From: Streptomyces roseicoloratus
Lineage (GTDB): Bacteria > Actinomycetota > Actinomycetes > Streptomycetales > Streptomycetaceae
Direction of reading: 5' to 3'
DNA: 64,000 nucleotides
NCBI RefSeq assembly: GCF_004117935.1
Contig: NZ_SDOY01000101.1
Location: forward strand, 1-64,000
Shown: positions 43,801 through 56,491 of the stretch, piece by piece
Position numbering within the stretch: position 1 is the first letter of the stretch
Layout: each line of letters begins with the position of its first letter
Position numbers and translations under genes: made by a program
The notes under the pieces: generated by a model
What the model was told of the DNA's origin: nothing
Seen by the model: only the letters and a program-made list of their open reading frames with translations
Databases searched by the model: none

Positions 43801-44619
43801 GAGTACGGCTACTCGCTGGCGCGCCCGGACTCCCTGGTCGTCTGGGAGGCCCAGTTCGGTGACTTCGTCAACGGCGCGCAGACCGTCGTCGACGAGTTCA
43901 TCTCCTCGGCCGAGCAGAAGTGGGGCCAGACCTCCGGCGTCACCCTGCTCCTGCCGCACGGCTACGAGGGCCAGGGCCCGGACCACTCGTCCGCCCGCCC
44001 GGAGCGCTTCCTCCAGATGTGCGCCCAGGACAACATGACGGTCGCCATGCCGACGCTGCCGTCGAACTACTTCCACCTGCTGCGCTGGCAGGTCCACAAC
44101 CCGCACCACAAGCCGCTCATCGTCTTCACCCCGAAGTCGATGCTGCGTCTGAAGGCCGCGGCCTCGAAGGTGGAGGAGTTCACCACCGGCGGCTTCCGCC
44201 CGGTGATCGGCGACAGCACGGTCGACCCGGCGAACGTCCGCAAGGTCGTCTTCTGCGCCGGCAAGGTCTACTACGACCTGGAGGCCGAGCGTCAGAAGCG
44301 CGGCGTGACGGACACCGCGATCATCCGTCTGGAGCGCCTGTACCCGCTGCCGGGTGCCGAGCTCCAGGCCGAGATCGCCAAGTACCCGAACGCGGCGAAG
44401 TACATCTGGGCCCAGGAGGAGCCGGCGAACCAGGGTGCCTGGCCGTTCATCGCGCTGAACCTGATCGACCACCTGGACCTGGCGGTCGGCGCGGACATCC
44501 CGGCGGGCGAGCGCCTGCGCCGGATCTCCCGCCCGCACTCCTCGTCCCCGGCGGTCGGCTCGGCCAAGCGTCACCAGGCCGAGCAGGCCCAGCTGGTGTC
44601 CGAGGTCTTCGACGCCTGA
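40861..44619 (+). CDS. kgd: Multifunctional 2-oxoglutarate dehydrogenase E1/E2 (Kgd/OdhA type)
   Basis: A 1,252-residue cytoplasmic TCA-cycle enzyme. An E1 N-terminal segment ([14 protein letters not shown]) leads to a long Ala/Pro linker (about 65-135). An E2-type acyltransferase domain follows, with [10 protein letters not shown] (His347), and then the thiamin-dependent E1 core ([37 protein letters not shown]) and transketolase C-terminal part. There is no lipoyl domain in this chain, so succinyl transfer must use a lipoyl domain supplied by another protein. This fused layout is characteristic of actinobacteria (mycobacterial Kgd, corynebacterial OdhA), where GarA/OdhI-type proteins regulate it. 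Confidence 0.96.
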   Translation: MSSQSPSTPSSPADQDGQGMSPATAFGANEWLVDEIYQQYLQDPNSVDRAWWDFFADYKPGASESPAAPAVTTPSAPAAPQAGPAQAAPAATVPAPAAPAPAAPAPAPAAPAKPAAAPAKPAAAPAAEAPAGPELITLRGPAAAVAKNMNASLEMPTATSVRAVPVKLLFDNRIVINNHLKRARGGKISFTHLIGYAMVQAIKAMPSMNYSFAEKDGKPTLVKPEHVNFGLAIDLVKPNGDRQLVVAGIKKAETLNFFEFWQAYEDIVKRARVGKLTMEDFTGVTVSLTNPGGLGTVHSVPRLMPGQSVIMGVGSMDYPAEFQGTSQDTLNKLGISKVMTLTSTYDHRVIQGAASGEFLRIVAGLLLGDDGFYDDVFKSLRIPYEPVRWLKDIDASHDDDVTKAARVFELIHSYRVRGHVMADTDPLEYKQRKHPDLDITEHGLTLWDLEREFAVGGFAGKSMMKLRDILGVLRDSYCRTTGIEFMHIQDPKQRKWIQDRVERPHARVEREEQLRILRRLNSAEAFETFLQTKYVGQKRFSLEGGESVIPLLDAVIDSAAESRLDEVVIGMAHRGRLNVLANIVGKSYAQIFREFEGNLDPKSMHGSGDVKYHLGAEGTFTGLDGEQIKVSLVANPSHLEAVDPVLEGVVRAKQDVINKGGTDFTVLPVALHGDAAFAGQGVVAETLNMSQLRGYRTGGTVHIVINNQVGFTAAPESSRSSMYATDVARMIEAPIFHVNGDDPEACVRVARLAFEFRQTFNKDVVIDLICYRRRGHNEGDNPQFTNPQMYNLIDKKRSVRKLYTESLIGRGDITLEEAEQALQDFQGQLEKVFAEVREATSAPAPTQVPDARPEFPVAVTTAVSQEVVKRIAESQVNVPDRVTVHPRLLPQLQRRAASIDDGTIDWGFGETLAIGSLLMEGTTVRLSGQDSRRGTFGQRHAVLVDQETGEDYTPLLYLTEDQAHFNVYDSLLSEYAAMGFEYGYSLARPDSLVVWEAQFGDFVNGAQTVVDEFISSAEQKWGQTSGVTLLLPHGYEGQGPDHSSARPERFLQMCAQDNMTVAMPTLPSNYFHLLRWQVHNPHHKPLIVFTPKSMLRLKAAASKVEEFTTGGFRPVIGDSTVDPANVRKVVFCAGKVYYDLEAERQKRGVTDTAIIRLERLYPLPGAELQAEIAKYPNAAKYIWAQEEPANQGAWPFIALNLIDHLDLAVGADIPAGERLRRISRPHSSSPAVGSAKRHQAEQAQLVSEVFDA

Positions 44620-44640
44620 TCCCGGACCCGGTCCGTACGA

Positions 44641-44680
44641 CCGGAGGCCCGGCACCCCCCTCGGGGTGCCGGGCCTCCGG
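44641..44680. terminator. Perfect 18-bp hairpin between convergent genes
   Basis: Arms 44641-44658 and 44663-44680 pair perfectly over 18 bp with a CCTC loop, 22 nt past the 2-oxoglutarate dehydrogenase stop. Beyond it, CCGGCCGGCC-rich direct repeats fill the space to the next gene. Confidence 0.88.
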
Positions 44681-44773
44681 CGTGTCGGCTCCGCGCGCCG
44701 CGCCGGCCGGCCTCTCCGCACCGGGCGCCGCGCCGGCCGGCCGGTCCCGCTTCGGGTGCCGGCCGGCCGGGGC

Positions 44774-47700
44774 TCAGCCCAGGTTGGCCTCGAAGTCCCA
44801 GTACGGCCGGTTCCGCTGGCGTGCGGACAGGGTGTGCGGGTGCTGGGCGCCGAGCGTCCGGGTGAGGGTGAGCAGGGCGTCCTCCTCCAGCTTGCCCGCC
44901 TCCTCGTTCTCCCTGAGCCCGCGCAGGTCGGTCGCGAGGGCGACCTGGCAGGAGAGGGTGAGGGGGTGTTCGCCGCCGAGCACGTGCCGGGCCCGGCGCA
45001 GGGTCTCCCGGCTGAGTTCGGCGGCGTCGCCGACCCGGCCGTTGAAGTTGCGGGCGGCCGTGGTGTTGAGCGCGCAGCCCAGCACCCAGGGGTGGTCGGG
45101 GCCGAGGGAGGAGGTGAGTCCGGCGAGCGCGCCCTCCAGGATGGCGAGGGCGTCGGCCCGCTGTCCGGAGGCCTGGAGGACGAGGGCGGAGTTGGCGAAG
45201 ACGCCGGTGGCGACCGGGTGGGCGGGACCGACGAGCGCGCGGTAGCCGGCCTCGGCCTCCTGGATGAGGTCCCGGGCGTGCGCGAGGTCGCCGTGCTCGC
45301 GCAGGTAGTTGGCGTAGTTGTTGATGGACGAGAGCGTGATGTAGTGCTCGCGCCCGTGCACCTGCTGCATCTGGTCGAGGAGGCTCTCGAAGGCGGCGCC
45401 GAGGTCCTGCTGGAAGCCGCCCTCCCGGCGGCGGCAGAGGGCCAGCTGGGCCCGGGCGTACAGGGTGTTCAGGTGCTGCGGGCCGAGCACCTGCGCGTGG
45501 AAGCGGACGTTGTTCTCCTGGCGGGCCAGCGCCTCCCGGTAGTTGCCGAGGAGCCGGAGGTCCTGGGCGACGGCGTTGCTGACGCTGAGGGTGTGCGAGT
45601 GCCGGGCGCCGAGGGCGTTCTCGCTGCGGGCGAGGGAGGCGACGTCGTGCTCGTACGCCTCCTTGTAGCGGCCCAGCATGCGCAGCATGACGCCGAGGTT
45701 GTGCCCGGCGACGAGGGTGAGGAACTCGTTGTCCCCGAGGAGGCGCCGGGCCTCGTCGAAGGCCTCGCGCTGGATCCGCTCGGACTCCTGGTACTGGCCG
45801 AGGAAGCGCAGGTCGCTGGCGATGGAGACGGCCGAGCGCAGCGAGCCGAGTTCGTCGCGGGCGGCGGCCTCGTCGAGGCGGGCGCGCAGGGCGAGGTCGA
45901 GTTCGTACGCCTCGCGGAAGCGGCCGAACGCCCGCAGGATGTAGCACTCCTGGGTGGTGAGCTCCTGCATCTCGGCGCTGACCGGGTCCATGAAGGCGGA
46001 CCAGTGCTCGCGGATCCGCTCGGCGAGCCGGATGCCGGCCCGGAACTCGGCGCTGCGGAAGCAGTAGCGCAGACAGTTGAGGACGGCGGTCTGCACGCGC
46101 GGGTTGCGGCTGGCGAGGGCGCCGGACGGCTCCAGGTGCGGGAGGAGTTCGGCGTAGCGGGGCCAGTGGCGGCTGTCCATGGGGTTGCCGGGGTCGGCCT
46201 CGGCGAGCAGGGTGCGGACCGCCTTGCGGTGGGCGGCGCGGTGTTCGCCGTCGGTGAGCCGGGCGACGATGTCGTGGACGAGCCGGTGCATGTGCACGGA
46301 CTCCTGGTGCGGGCCCGTCTCGACGCCGGCGACGGGGCCGCGGGACTCGCGGCTGAGCACCGAGTAGTTGACCAGGGTGTCGAGGGCGCGGTTCCAGGCG
46401 GGCAGGTCGGTCGTCATCCAGCGCAGGTCCTCGGGCAGTTCGGCCTGCGGGTAGGCGCGGACGATGCCGAGGGGGATGCGGCCGGGGGCGAAGGAGGCGC
46501 ACAGGCTGAGTACGTCGATGGCCTGCGGCTGGGCGCGCCGGAGCCGGTTGATCAGTATCGACCAGGAGGTGAGGGAGGCGTTGGGGAAGCCGTCGCCGAC
46601 CCGCTCGTCCACGGTGGACAGGCGTCCGTCGCGGACCATCCGCAGGTAGTCGGCGACCTCCATGCCGGACTCGCCGAGCCAGGCGGCGGCCTGGACGAGC
46701 GGCAGCGGCACGTCGCCGAACTCGGCGGCGACCTCGTCGGCCTCGGGCGCGGTGATGTGCGGGGCGCGCCGCATCAGGTAGGCGGTGGACTCGGCCCGGT
46801 CGAAGCCGGGCACGTCGAGGATGTCGGTGTGCTCGGCCCAGGCGCGGTTGCGGGAGGTGACAAGCACGTGGCCGGGGCCCTGTGGCAGCATCACGCCCGC
46901 GCCGTCGGTGTCGTCCCAGCCGTCGAAGACGACGAGCCAGCGGGCGTGCGGGTCGCCGCGGCGCAGGGCCTCGCGGACGGCGCGGATGCGTTCGCCGGGC
47001 TCGTTGCCGCTGGGCAGGCGCAGGACGGCGGCGAGTTCGCCGAAGCGGTCGCGCTGGACGTTGCGGTCGTCGGAGCTGACCCACCAGACGACGTCGTAGT
47101 CGGGGCTGAAGCGGTGGGCGTACTCGGCGGCGATCTGGGTCTTGCCGATGCCGGACATGCCGAGGAGCGTGCAGGCGGCCTTGCCGCGCTCGGCGTCCAT
47201 GAGCCGTTCCTGGAGCTCGGTGAGGAGGTCGTCGCGGCCGGTGAAGCGGGGGTTGCGGCGCGGGACCTCTCCCCAGATCTCGGGCGGTGTCTCCGGGTAG
47301 CGCACGAGGGACCCGGGTGTGAGGCGGCGGCCGGCCTGGCGACGGGGTTCGATGCCGAGCCGGTTCAGCAGGCGTGCCTCGGCCTCCTCCTCGCCGACGC
47401 CCCAGAGGCTGACCGGTTCGAGGACGGCGGTGGCGGGCAGGAGGGTGCGGTTGGTCAGGTTGACGGCCGCGAAGCGTTCGGCGCGTTCGAGGACGAAGCC
47501 GCGGAGGACCTCGTTCCATTCGCCGGTGGGGCGGGGGCCGAGCTGGAAGAACCAGTCGTCGAGGACGAGCAGCACGGTGCCGCGGGCGAGCAGCAGGTCG
47601 CCGAGGGAGTCGACGAGGGGCGTCTCGCGCGGCGGGTCCCAGCGCTGGAGGGTGGCGCGTACGCCGTGGGCCTCGAGCCGCTGGTTGATCCAGGTCGCCC

Positions 47701-47800
47701 AGGGGCGGTGGTAGCCGGGGAAGACCACGAGGACGTGTTCCGGCGCGGCTCTTCCGCCGTGATCCGCCGCCGCACCGCCGCCCGACCGCTGTTCCGCCAT
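44774..47800 (-). CDS. TIR-like/NB-ARC/TPR protein, FxSxx-system type (FxsT-like)
   Basis: A 1,008-residue STAND-type signalling ATPase. The first 140 residues form a TIR-like domain (HVLVVFPGYHRPWATWI, GTVLLVLDDWFF). An NB-ARC NTPase follows with Walker A LLGMSGIGKTQIA (about residue 217) and Walker B ARWLVVFDGWDD (about 289). From about 620 onward come tetratricopeptide repeats of the kinesin-light-chain type (EAYEHDVASLARSENALG and similar). ATG 47800 has GGGAG 7 nt upstream; an ATG at 47839 overlaps the previous stop (ATGA) but lacks such a site. This architecture matches the TPR protein of actinobacterial FxSxx-COOH peptide systems. Its place just after a HExxH enzyme supports that. Confidence 0.82.
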   Translation of the reverse strand: MAEQRSGGGAAADHGGRAAPEHVLVVFPGYHRPWATWINQRLEAHGVRATLQRWDPPRETPLVDSLGDLLLARGTVLLVLDDWFFQLGPRPTGEWNEVLRGFVLERAERFAAVNLTNRTLLPATAVLEPVSLWGVGEEEAEARLLNRLGIEPRRQAGRRLTPGSLVRYPETPPEIWGEVPRRNPRFTGRDDLLTELQERLMDAERGKAACTLLGMSGIGKTQIAAEYAHRFSPDYDVVWWVSSDDRNVQRDRFGELAAVLRLPSGNEPGERIRAVREALRRGDPHARWLVVFDGWDDTDGAGVMLPQGPGHVLVTSRNRAWAEHTDILDVPGFDRAESTAYLMRRAPHITAPEADEVAAEFGDVPLPLVQAAAWLGESGMEVADYLRMVRDGRLSTVDERVGDGFPNASLTSWSILINRLRRAQPQAIDVLSLCASFAPGRIPLGIVRAYPQAELPEDLRWMTTDLPAWNRALDTLVNYSVLSRESRGPVAGVETGPHQESVHMHRLVHDIVARLTDGEHRAAHRKAVRTLLAEADPGNPMDSRHWPRYAELLPHLEPSGALASRNPRVQTAVLNCLRYCFRSAEFRAGIRLAERIREHWSAFMDPVSAEMQELTTQECYILRAFGRFREAYELDLALRARLDEAAARDELGSLRSAVSIASDLRFLGQYQESERIQREAFDEARRLLGDNEFLTLVAGHNLGVMLRMLGRYKEAYEHDVASLARSENALGARHSHTLSVSNAVAQDLRLLGNYREALARQENNVRFHAQVLGPQHLNTLYARAQLALCRRREGGFQQDLGAAFESLLDQMQQVHGREHYITLSSINNYANYLREHGDLAHARDLIQEAEAGYRALVGPAHPVATGVFANSALVLQASGQRADALAILEGALAGLTSSLGPDHPWVLGCALNTTAARNFNGRVGDAAELSRETLRRARHVLGGEHPLTLSCQVALATDLRGLRENEEAGKLEEDALLTLTRTLGAQHPHTLSARQRNRPYWDFEANLG

Positions 47801-47835
47801 CCGATTCTCCCGTCCCGCTCCCGCGCAACGCAGTG

Positions 47836-49140
47836 TCATGTGCCGTGGGCACAGTGTGACCCAGTCGCCCCCGGCGCCGCTCCCAGGCTCGCGTGGTGCC
47901 TGCCCATCTGTCGGGCGAACTTCCGCCCCTCACTGGTCAGTTCATCAGATTCAAGCAGGATCGCCAGACCCTCGCCCACCTGATCGTAGATACGGTCGAA
48001 CTGCTGTCCGGCCCGGATCCGCCAGGCCGCCGGGACGCCCTCGGCGACGGCGGCGCGGCGCCACAGGTCGGTCAGCGCCAGATGCGCGTAGGTCCCGTGC
48101 ATCACCCCGGGGATGGGCCGCGGGTCGGCGCGCCAGCCGACCCGGTGCACGGCGGCCCGGCCGGGCCGGTAGAGCGGGACCAGCTCGTGCAGCGTGGCCA
48201 TCTTGCTGTGGTGCAGCTCGTGGACCAGGGTCTCGGCCATGTCCTCGGCCCCGGCCGGCAGCGAGGTGAGGACGGCGCCGGGCGCGGCGCTCATCGTGGC
48301 CCCGAAGGCGCCCGGACCCCGTGCCACCAGCGGCACGAGCGCACGCACCGCGCGGCGCACCTCGCCGGCCCGGTCCGGGTCCGTACGGTGCAGCAGGTCG
48401 AGCCCGGACTCCCAGCGGGCGGACCAGGCGGCGCGGTCGGTCGTGCCGTGGTCCTCCGCGCCGCGGGGCGGCGAGCCGATGCCGCCGGCCGGCACGCGGT
48501 ACGGGTCCATGTCGTCGAGCCGGGCGGCGGAACCGCTCAGCACGTGCAGGCCGCTCCAGCCGGGACCGCGGCCGGCCAGGGCGCCGGTCCGCGGGTCGGT
48601 GAGCAGCAGGACGACGGGCGGGGCGTGCCCGGGGACGTCGGGGCGGACCCGCCCGGTCCGGGAATCCGACCTGATCCGCACCCGGGACGCGCCGGCCCGC
48701 AGCCGCCCGACGCCGGGCAGCGCGAGGAGGCCGCCCGGAGCGTCGACGGTCGTGTTCACGGGGCAGCCGGACCGCAGGGCGGCGGTGACGGCGAGGACGT
48801 CGAGGCGGGCGAGATGGCGGTCGAGGGCCGGCCCGACCGGTTCGGCCAGGGCGGCGGCGAGCCAGCCGCCGGTCGTCGGGTAGTCGAGCAGGTCACGGAC
48901 GACGTCGGGACGGCGCCGCTCGGCCCGTTCGAGCAGCTGCCAGGCGGCGCCGAAGCGGCGGTACGCGGCGCCGTCGACGCCGTCCCGGTGCCGCTGGACG
49001 CGGACGAGCAGGGCCTTGAGCAGCAGCAGACGCCGGGCGTGCAGGGCGGAGCTCAGCAGGGCCGCGCTGCTGACCGCGGAGCGCGTACGGGCCAGCTCGG
49101 TGAGGGCCTCGGCGTGGGGCCCGGCGAAGGTCACGACCAC
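47836..49140 (-). CDS. Stand-alone HExxH-motif peptide modification enzyme (aKG-HExxH beta-hydroxylase type)
   Basis: A 434-residue protein, mostly helical, with the motif TLVHELHHSKM at about residues 303-313, a metal-binding HExxH plus an extra His. Proteins of the HEXXH-motif group modify ribosomal peptides and are often fused to or beside the radical-SAM enzyme FxsB. Known members are 2-oxoglutarate-dependent peptide beta-hydroxylases. Here no radical-SAM gene is present. The start GTG follows GGTGAG; the stop overlaps an upstream ATG of the TPR gene. It follows a small peptide gene by 129 nt. It could instead be a metalloprotease, which its fold or an assay would settle. Confidence 0.75.
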   Translation of the reverse strand: MVVTFAGPHAEALTELARTRSAVSSAALLSSALHARRLLLLKALLVRVQRHRDGVDGAAYRRFGAAWQLLERAERRRPDVVRDLLDYPTTGGWLAAALAEPVGPALDRHLARLDVLAVTAALRSGCPVNTTVDAPGGLLALPGVGRLRAGASRVRIRSDSRTGRVRPDVPGHAPPVVLLLTDPRTGALAGRGPGWSGLHVLSGSAARLDDMDPYRVPAGGIGSPPRGAEDHGTTDRAAWSARWESGLDLLHRTDPDRAGEVRRAVRALVPLVARGPGAFGATMSAAPGAVLTSLPAGAEDMAETLVHELHHSKMATLHELVPLYRPGRAAVHRVGWRADPRPIPGVMHGTYAHLALTDLWRRAAVAEGVPAAWRIRAGQQFDRIYDQVGEGLAILLESDELTSEGRKFARQMGRHHASLGAAPGATGSHCAHGT

Positions 49141-49269
49141 CTCACCACCCGGCCCCGCGGCCGGCGCGCCCCAGGGAGCGTCTCGGCCCGGTCGGGCCGC
49201 CGCGCGGCCGCGTCCGGCGGCCGGCGCGCGTCTCTGGCCGGAAACCGACGCCGTCGACGGGCCCAGCGG

Positions 49270-49491
49270 TCAGTGGGCGACGCGGTTCCCGTCGTCCTCG
49301 GTGAGGGCGCCCTCAGGCCAGGCGTCGGCCAGTTCACCGGGCTGCCACAGCAGTCGCTCGACGGCCGCGACGAGTTCGGGATCCTCCATGAAACGCAGCG
49401 TCCGCAGGTCGACGGCCGTGAGATCGGGCAGGTGCGGTGGGCGGGCCTCCTCCCGGTCGACATCGGCCACCCACTCCATGTGCTCCAACAC
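49270..49491 (-). CDS. FxsA-like precursor peptide lacking the FxSxx terminus
   Basis: A 73-residue peptide. TTG start with GGAGGAG 9 nt upstream (stronger than the ATG at 49479). The segment LPDLTAVDLRTLRFMEDPEL followed by VAAVERLL resembles the leader of FxSxx-COOH peptides, which have a P-D-L.ELPLR.L..LDDP pattern. The C-terminus, however, ends GALTEDDGNRVAH instead of FxSxx. It lies directly upstream of the HExxH enzyme, so it is the likely substrate, with core residues near the acidic/His C-terminus. The role is inferred from the leader-like pattern and position. Confidence 0.65.
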   Translation of the reverse strand: MLEHMEWVADVDREEARPPHLPDLTAVDLRTLRFMEDPELVAAVERLLWQPGELADAWPEGALTEDDGNRVAH

Positions 49492-49631
49492 TCTCGGCTC
49501 CTCCTCACCGGCGCGTGTCCCCCACGGTCGTAGCGGCGGAGCGGTTCTTCCCGACGCCGCAAAGTGAGAAACGTGTTCGACTCAACTGCGCCCATGCGCG
49601 CCCCCGTTATCCAGCCGTTCCGGTTCGGGCC

Positions 49632-53066
<3,435 letters not shown>

Positions 53067-53073
53067 CCGGCCA

Positions 53074-54081
53074 TCACCTCGGCTGATCGAGCGGCTGCAT
53101 GAGCATGTCCGCGATGCGGTCCCGGGTCACCCGCTCGGCGCGCGGGGCGTGCTGGGTCAGGTAGAGCGCGTTGAGGAGCTGGTCGGTGGCGATGACCTCG
53201 CCGGGCTCCCGGTCGAGAAACCGGGCGACGAGACCGGGTTCGGACGCCGCGGCGTCCGCGCCGAGATGGGCCTCGATCATGGCGTTCAGCTGTTCCTCGC
53301 CGGGCGGCTCCAGCTCGAGCCGGATGCAGCGCCGCAACAGGGCCGCGGGGAAGTCCCGTTCGCCGTTGGAGGTGAGCACGATGAACGGGAAGGTGGTGCA
53401 GCGGATCCGCCCGCCGCGTACCGGAACCTTGCGGCCGTCGTCGGTGAGGACCTCCACGACCGGCTCGCGGTCGGCGAGCCGTTCCAGCTCGGGGATCGCG
53501 AACTCGCCTTCCTCCAGGGCGTTCAGCAGGTCGTTGGGCAGGTCGAGGTCGCTCTTGTCGAGCTCGTCGATGAGCAGGACACGGGGAAGCTCGGAGGGGA
53601 GCAGCGCGGTGCCGAGCGGTCCGAGCCTGAGGTACGAGCCGATGCCGGCCGGGCTCGCGGCGCCACCCTGGGCGTCGGCGCGGGCGCGCTCCAGCTGCAC
53701 GTCCTGGAGGCGGCCGATGGCGTCGTAGCGGTAGAGCCCGTCCTGGAGCGTCGAGCGGCTGACGATGGGCCAGCGCAGCACCCGGCCGAGGCCCAGCTCG
53801 TGGGCGACGGCATGGGCGAGGGTGGACTTGCCGGTGCCGGGGTTGCCGGTGACGAGGAGGGGGCGGCGCAGGTAGAGCGCGGCGTTCACCGCGTCCGTCT
53901 CCGCGGGCCTGGGGTGGTGGTTCTGCACCAGCCTGCGGCGCACGCCGAGCCGCCGGTCGGAGCCGGCGAGGGTGTCGTCGGCGCCACCGGCGGAGAAGTC
54001 GCGCCAGGGCGGCGGCGGGGGAAGCCGCCGTATCTCCTCGTGCGGATGGCCGGCCCCACGGTAGATCCGCCAATCGTTCAC
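53074..54081 (-). CDS. MoxR-family AAA+ ATPase
   Basis: A 335-residue MoxR ATPase: Walker A TGNPGTGKSTLAHA (about residue 80), Walker B RVLLIDELDKSD (about 167), sensor 1 FIVLTSNGERDFP and the arginine-finger region ALLRRCIRLELEPP. GTG 54081 is the true start because AGGAGGAG lies 9 nt upstream and it overlaps the preceding gene's stop as GTGA. In conflict systems of the vWA-MoxR-VMAP class this ATPase is the NTP-dependent switch that licenses the effector. Confidence 0.93.
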   Translation of the reverse strand: MNDWRIYRGAGHPHEEIRRLPPPPPWRDFSAGGADDTLAGSDRRLGVRRRLVQNHHPRPAETDAVNAALYLRRPLLVTGNPGTGKSTLAHAVAHELGLGRVLRWPIVSRSTLQDGLYRYDAIGRLQDVQLERARADAQGGAASPAGIGSYLRLGPLGTALLPSELPRVLLIDELDKSDLDLPNDLLNALEEGEFAIPELERLADREPVVEVLTDDGRKVPVRGGRIRCTTFPFIVLTSNGERDFPAALLRRCIRLELEPPGEEQLNAMIEAHLGADAAASEPGLVARFLDREPGEVIATDQLLNALYLTQHAPRAERVTRDRIADMLMQPLDQPR

Positions 54082-54434
54082 GCCTGACTCCTCCTGGCTG
54101 TGATCCCTGTGCCGGCCCCGACGAAGGTACCGCCCGACGCCCCGCCCTGCCGACTCCCAAACCGGCCCGTTTGCCCACGAGTCGACGGCCCGCCGCACCG
54201 CGAGGCCCCGACCGCCGGACGCGGCGAGCGAGCCGACCGCCACGCGGGCGGGGGCTCGGTGCGCGGCCCGGGCGGGAGCACGTAGCGCGGCGCGGGCGGG
54301 AGTCCGTGGCGCGGCTCGGGCGGGCGCTCGGTGCGCGGCGCGGCCGGGCGCTCGGTGCGCGGCGCGGGCGGGAGCACGTAGCGCGGCTCGGGTCCCGTCG
54401 GGTCCGGCCGTGGCCGCCGGTCCGGGCGGCTCAC
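54078..54434 (-). CDS. Pro/Arg-rich small protein coupled to both neighbours
   Basis: A 118-residue protein that starts at a GTG overlapping the trypsin/VMAP-C stop (GTGA at 54431-54434) and ends in a TGA overlapping the MoxR GTG (GTGA at 54078-54081). Third codon positions are nearly all G/C over the first 75 codons. The N-terminal half repeats PRYVLPPAPRTERP-like units; the C-terminal half is Gly/Arg-rich (GRFGSRQGGASGG, TFVGAGTGITARRSQA). There are no known domains. The double coupling is strong evidence that it is translated. A linker peptide or disordered adaptor is likely, but a function cannot be assigned. Confidence 0.7.
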   Translation of the reverse strand: MSRPDRRPRPDPTGPEPRYVLPPAPRTERPAAPRTERPPEPRHGLPPAPRYVLPPGPRTEPPPAWRSARSPRPAVGASRCGGPSTRGQTGRFGSRQGGASGGTFVGAGTGITARRSQA

Positions 54435-56491
54435 CGTTCGCCCTCGCCGAGCAGCGGCGGGCCCTGGAGCGGAACCTCGTACGGAGGGCGGTCGGGCGGG
54501 TCGTAGAGGACGGCCAGGTCCTCGGCCCAGGCGTGCTCGGACCGCTCCTCGGGCCCGGCCTCGGCGTCGTCGGCCCGCATCCGGCGCAGGGTGCGCACCG
54601 GCCGGTGCAGCCCCTCGGCTCCCCGGACGCCGTCGAGGAACATGCCGGCCCGCTTGTGGAAGTCGGCGCAGTCGGTGTGCTCGCGGGCCGAGTGCCGCCA
54701 CAGGGCGATGGGGTGGCCGGCGGCCAGCGCCGCCTCCATGGCCCGCTGGCCGTCGCCGCCGCCCGCCGGGCCGCAGTACACCGGCACGCTGCCGTCGGCC
54801 GCCGCGTCGAGGCGGATGAAGGCGGCCATCCTGGTCTCCCTGCGCAGCTGCGGCGCGTGTCCTTCCGCGCCCTGGGTGAGGACTTCGGCGCGCAGTGGGA
54901 CCGCCCGCAGCGGGCCGCTCTCGCTGCCCCGCCAGCGCCGCCGCCACTCCGGGGACGGCGGATGGTGGCTGCGGTAGCGGTCGCGGACGACGACGGCGCG
55001 CCGCTGGCCGAGCGGCAGGGAGCGCTCGCCGAAGGGCTCGTCGTCGGGCGAGAGCCGCCAGGTGTCGAGCGGCTCGTCGAACAGCTCGCGCGGCAGCACC
55101 GCTTCGACGGCTGCGAGGTGGTCGCCGCTGTCGCCGAGGCCGAGCGCGTCGGCGAGCGGGCCGCGGAGCGTCTCGCGGAGCCGGTCGCGGGTGACTCCGG
55201 TGTCGTCGCCGCTGAGCGGGCTGACGGTGCGGCCGTCGAAGAGCAGCATCACACGCCAGGCGTACCGCGGCGGGGTGCTGTACGGGACGGGGTCGACCTC
55301 GACGCGGACGTCGGCCCGCGCGCCCGCCTTCCGCGCGGGGACGGCCGCGGCGGGCGGCGGCCCGGGGGCGAGGAGGGCGGTGATCTCCTCGTGCACGGCG
55401 GGGTGCGCCTCTCCCGACTCGCCGGCGATCCAGTCGACGAGGCCCGTCAGTCCGGCCGGTCCGGCCTCCTCGCCGTACCGATCGGTGACGTGGCGCGCGA
55501 CGTGCGCCGCGTACAGCAGGACGGCGTCGAGACCGAGGTCCGTGCCGTCCAGGCGGCCGGGGCCGGCGGGCAGTTCGTGGAGCCGGCCCACTCCGTCCCG
55601 CCAGGTGCGGGCGTCGGTCTCCAGGACCGCCTGGTAGTCGGGGTGCAGGACGCGGCGCTTGACCGCGTCGACGAGGGACATGACCTCGCCGGGGCCGTCG
55701 GGCGGCGGGAGTTCGGCGAAGTGGCCGTAGAGCTGGGCCCGGCGGCGAGGGCTCACGCCGCGCGCGGTGGGCGACCACAGGGCGGTCTGGGCGGCGGTCC
55801 AGCTGTGCCCGGGGCGGCTCGCGCGCCGGCGGTGGTGCCGGTCGTGGGCCCGTAACGCGTCGTGGAGCACGGGGGCTTCGGAGACGTCGTGCAGCTCGCG
55901 CAGCGAGGTCAGCGGGACGACGGCGCCCTCGCCGTCGCCGCGGCCCTTGATGACACCGATGACGGCACCGCGCCCGAGGTCGACGACGGGGCCGCCGGAG
56001 CAGCCCTCGATGAAGACGGCGTCGCGCACCAGCAGGGCCTTGCCCACGGCGCCGAACGCCTCCCCCTCCACGTCGCGGACGCCGGGTTCGCCGGTCTGGA
56101 GGGCCCATCCGTGCAGGCTGACCCGGCTGGGCGTGGTGGGGGGCCGCTCGCTGAGCCGTACGCAGTCGGCGTGCTCGGCGCCGTCGACGCGGACGAGCGC
56201 GAGGTCGGGGAAGTCCCAGGAGGCGAGCTCCTGGTCGGGCGTGGCGGGGCGCGGCTTGGCCAGCACGACCCGGCCGGTGGTCCGGCCGCCCTCCCAGGTG
56301 ATGCCGACGGCCGGTTCTTCCCTCCACACCGCGCTTCCCCCCTTGGCCACGACGTGGGCGCAGGTCAGCACCCAGCCGGGGGCGATGAAGAAGCCCGTGC
56401 CCCAGAACGGGTCGCCGTGCGGGTCATACCCGCCCTCGGGAGCGGAGATGCGCACGAGGGCGGGGCGCACGAGCGCGTCGAAGGCGCTCAT
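54431..56491 (-). CDS. Trypsin-like serine protease fused to a VMAP-C-like domain
   Basis: A 686-residue cytoplasmic protein without signal peptide. The trypsin-like domain (residues 1-200) has the triad His (LTCAHVV, about 45), Asp (DFPDLALVRVD, about 94) and Ser (GCSGGPVVD, about 164). The C-terminal region, about 330-660, has the alternating motifs of VMAP-C domains (PRYAWRVMLLFDG, HPIALWRHSAREH, FHKRAGMF). The ATG overlaps the Trypco1 stop (ATGA). In the ternary conflict systems described for multicellular bacteria, such a protease is the effector or activator set off by the MoxR switch. Confidence 0.85.
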   Translation of the reverse strand: MSAFDALVRPALVRISAPEGGYDPHGDPFWGTGFFIAPGWVLTCAHVVAKGGSAVWREEPAVGITWEGGRTTGRVVLAKPRPATPDQELASWDFPDLALVRVDGAEHADCVRLSERPPTTPSRVSLHGWALQTGEPGVRDVEGEAFGAVGKALLVRDAVFIEGCSGGPVVDLGRGAVIGVIKGRGDGEGAVVPLTSLRELHDVSEAPVLHDALRAHDRHHRRRASRPGHSWTAAQTALWSPTARGVSPRRRAQLYGHFAELPPPDGPGEVMSLVDAVKRRVLHPDYQAVLETDARTWRDGVGRLHELPAGPGRLDGTDLGLDAVLLYAAHVARHVTDRYGEEAGPAGLTGLVDWIAGESGEAHPAVHEEITALLAPGPPPAAAVPARKAGARADVRVEVDPVPYSTPPRYAWRVMLLFDGRTVSPLSGDDTGVTRDRLRETLRGPLADALGLGDSGDHLAAVEAVLPRELFDEPLDTWRLSPDDEPFGERSLPLGQRRAVVVRDRYRSHHPPSPEWRRRWRGSESGPLRAVPLRAEVLTQGAEGHAPQLRRETRMAAFIRLDAAADGSVPVYCGPAGGGDGQRAMEAALAAGHPIALWRHSAREHTDCADFHKRAGMFLDGVRGAEGLHRPVRTLRRMRADDAEAGPEERSEHAWAEDLAVLYDPPDRPPYEVPLQGPPLLGEGER

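Noticed and set aside
49270..49491. Calling the small peptide a true FxSxx-COOH protein
   Set aside because: The C-terminus reads GNRVAH, without Phe-x-Ser-x-x.
53074..54243. Longer MoxR start at 54243
   Set aside because: The GTG at 54081 has a strong AGGAGGAG and a GTGA overlap; the 54 extra residues would be antisense-like and would overlap the Pro-rich gene.
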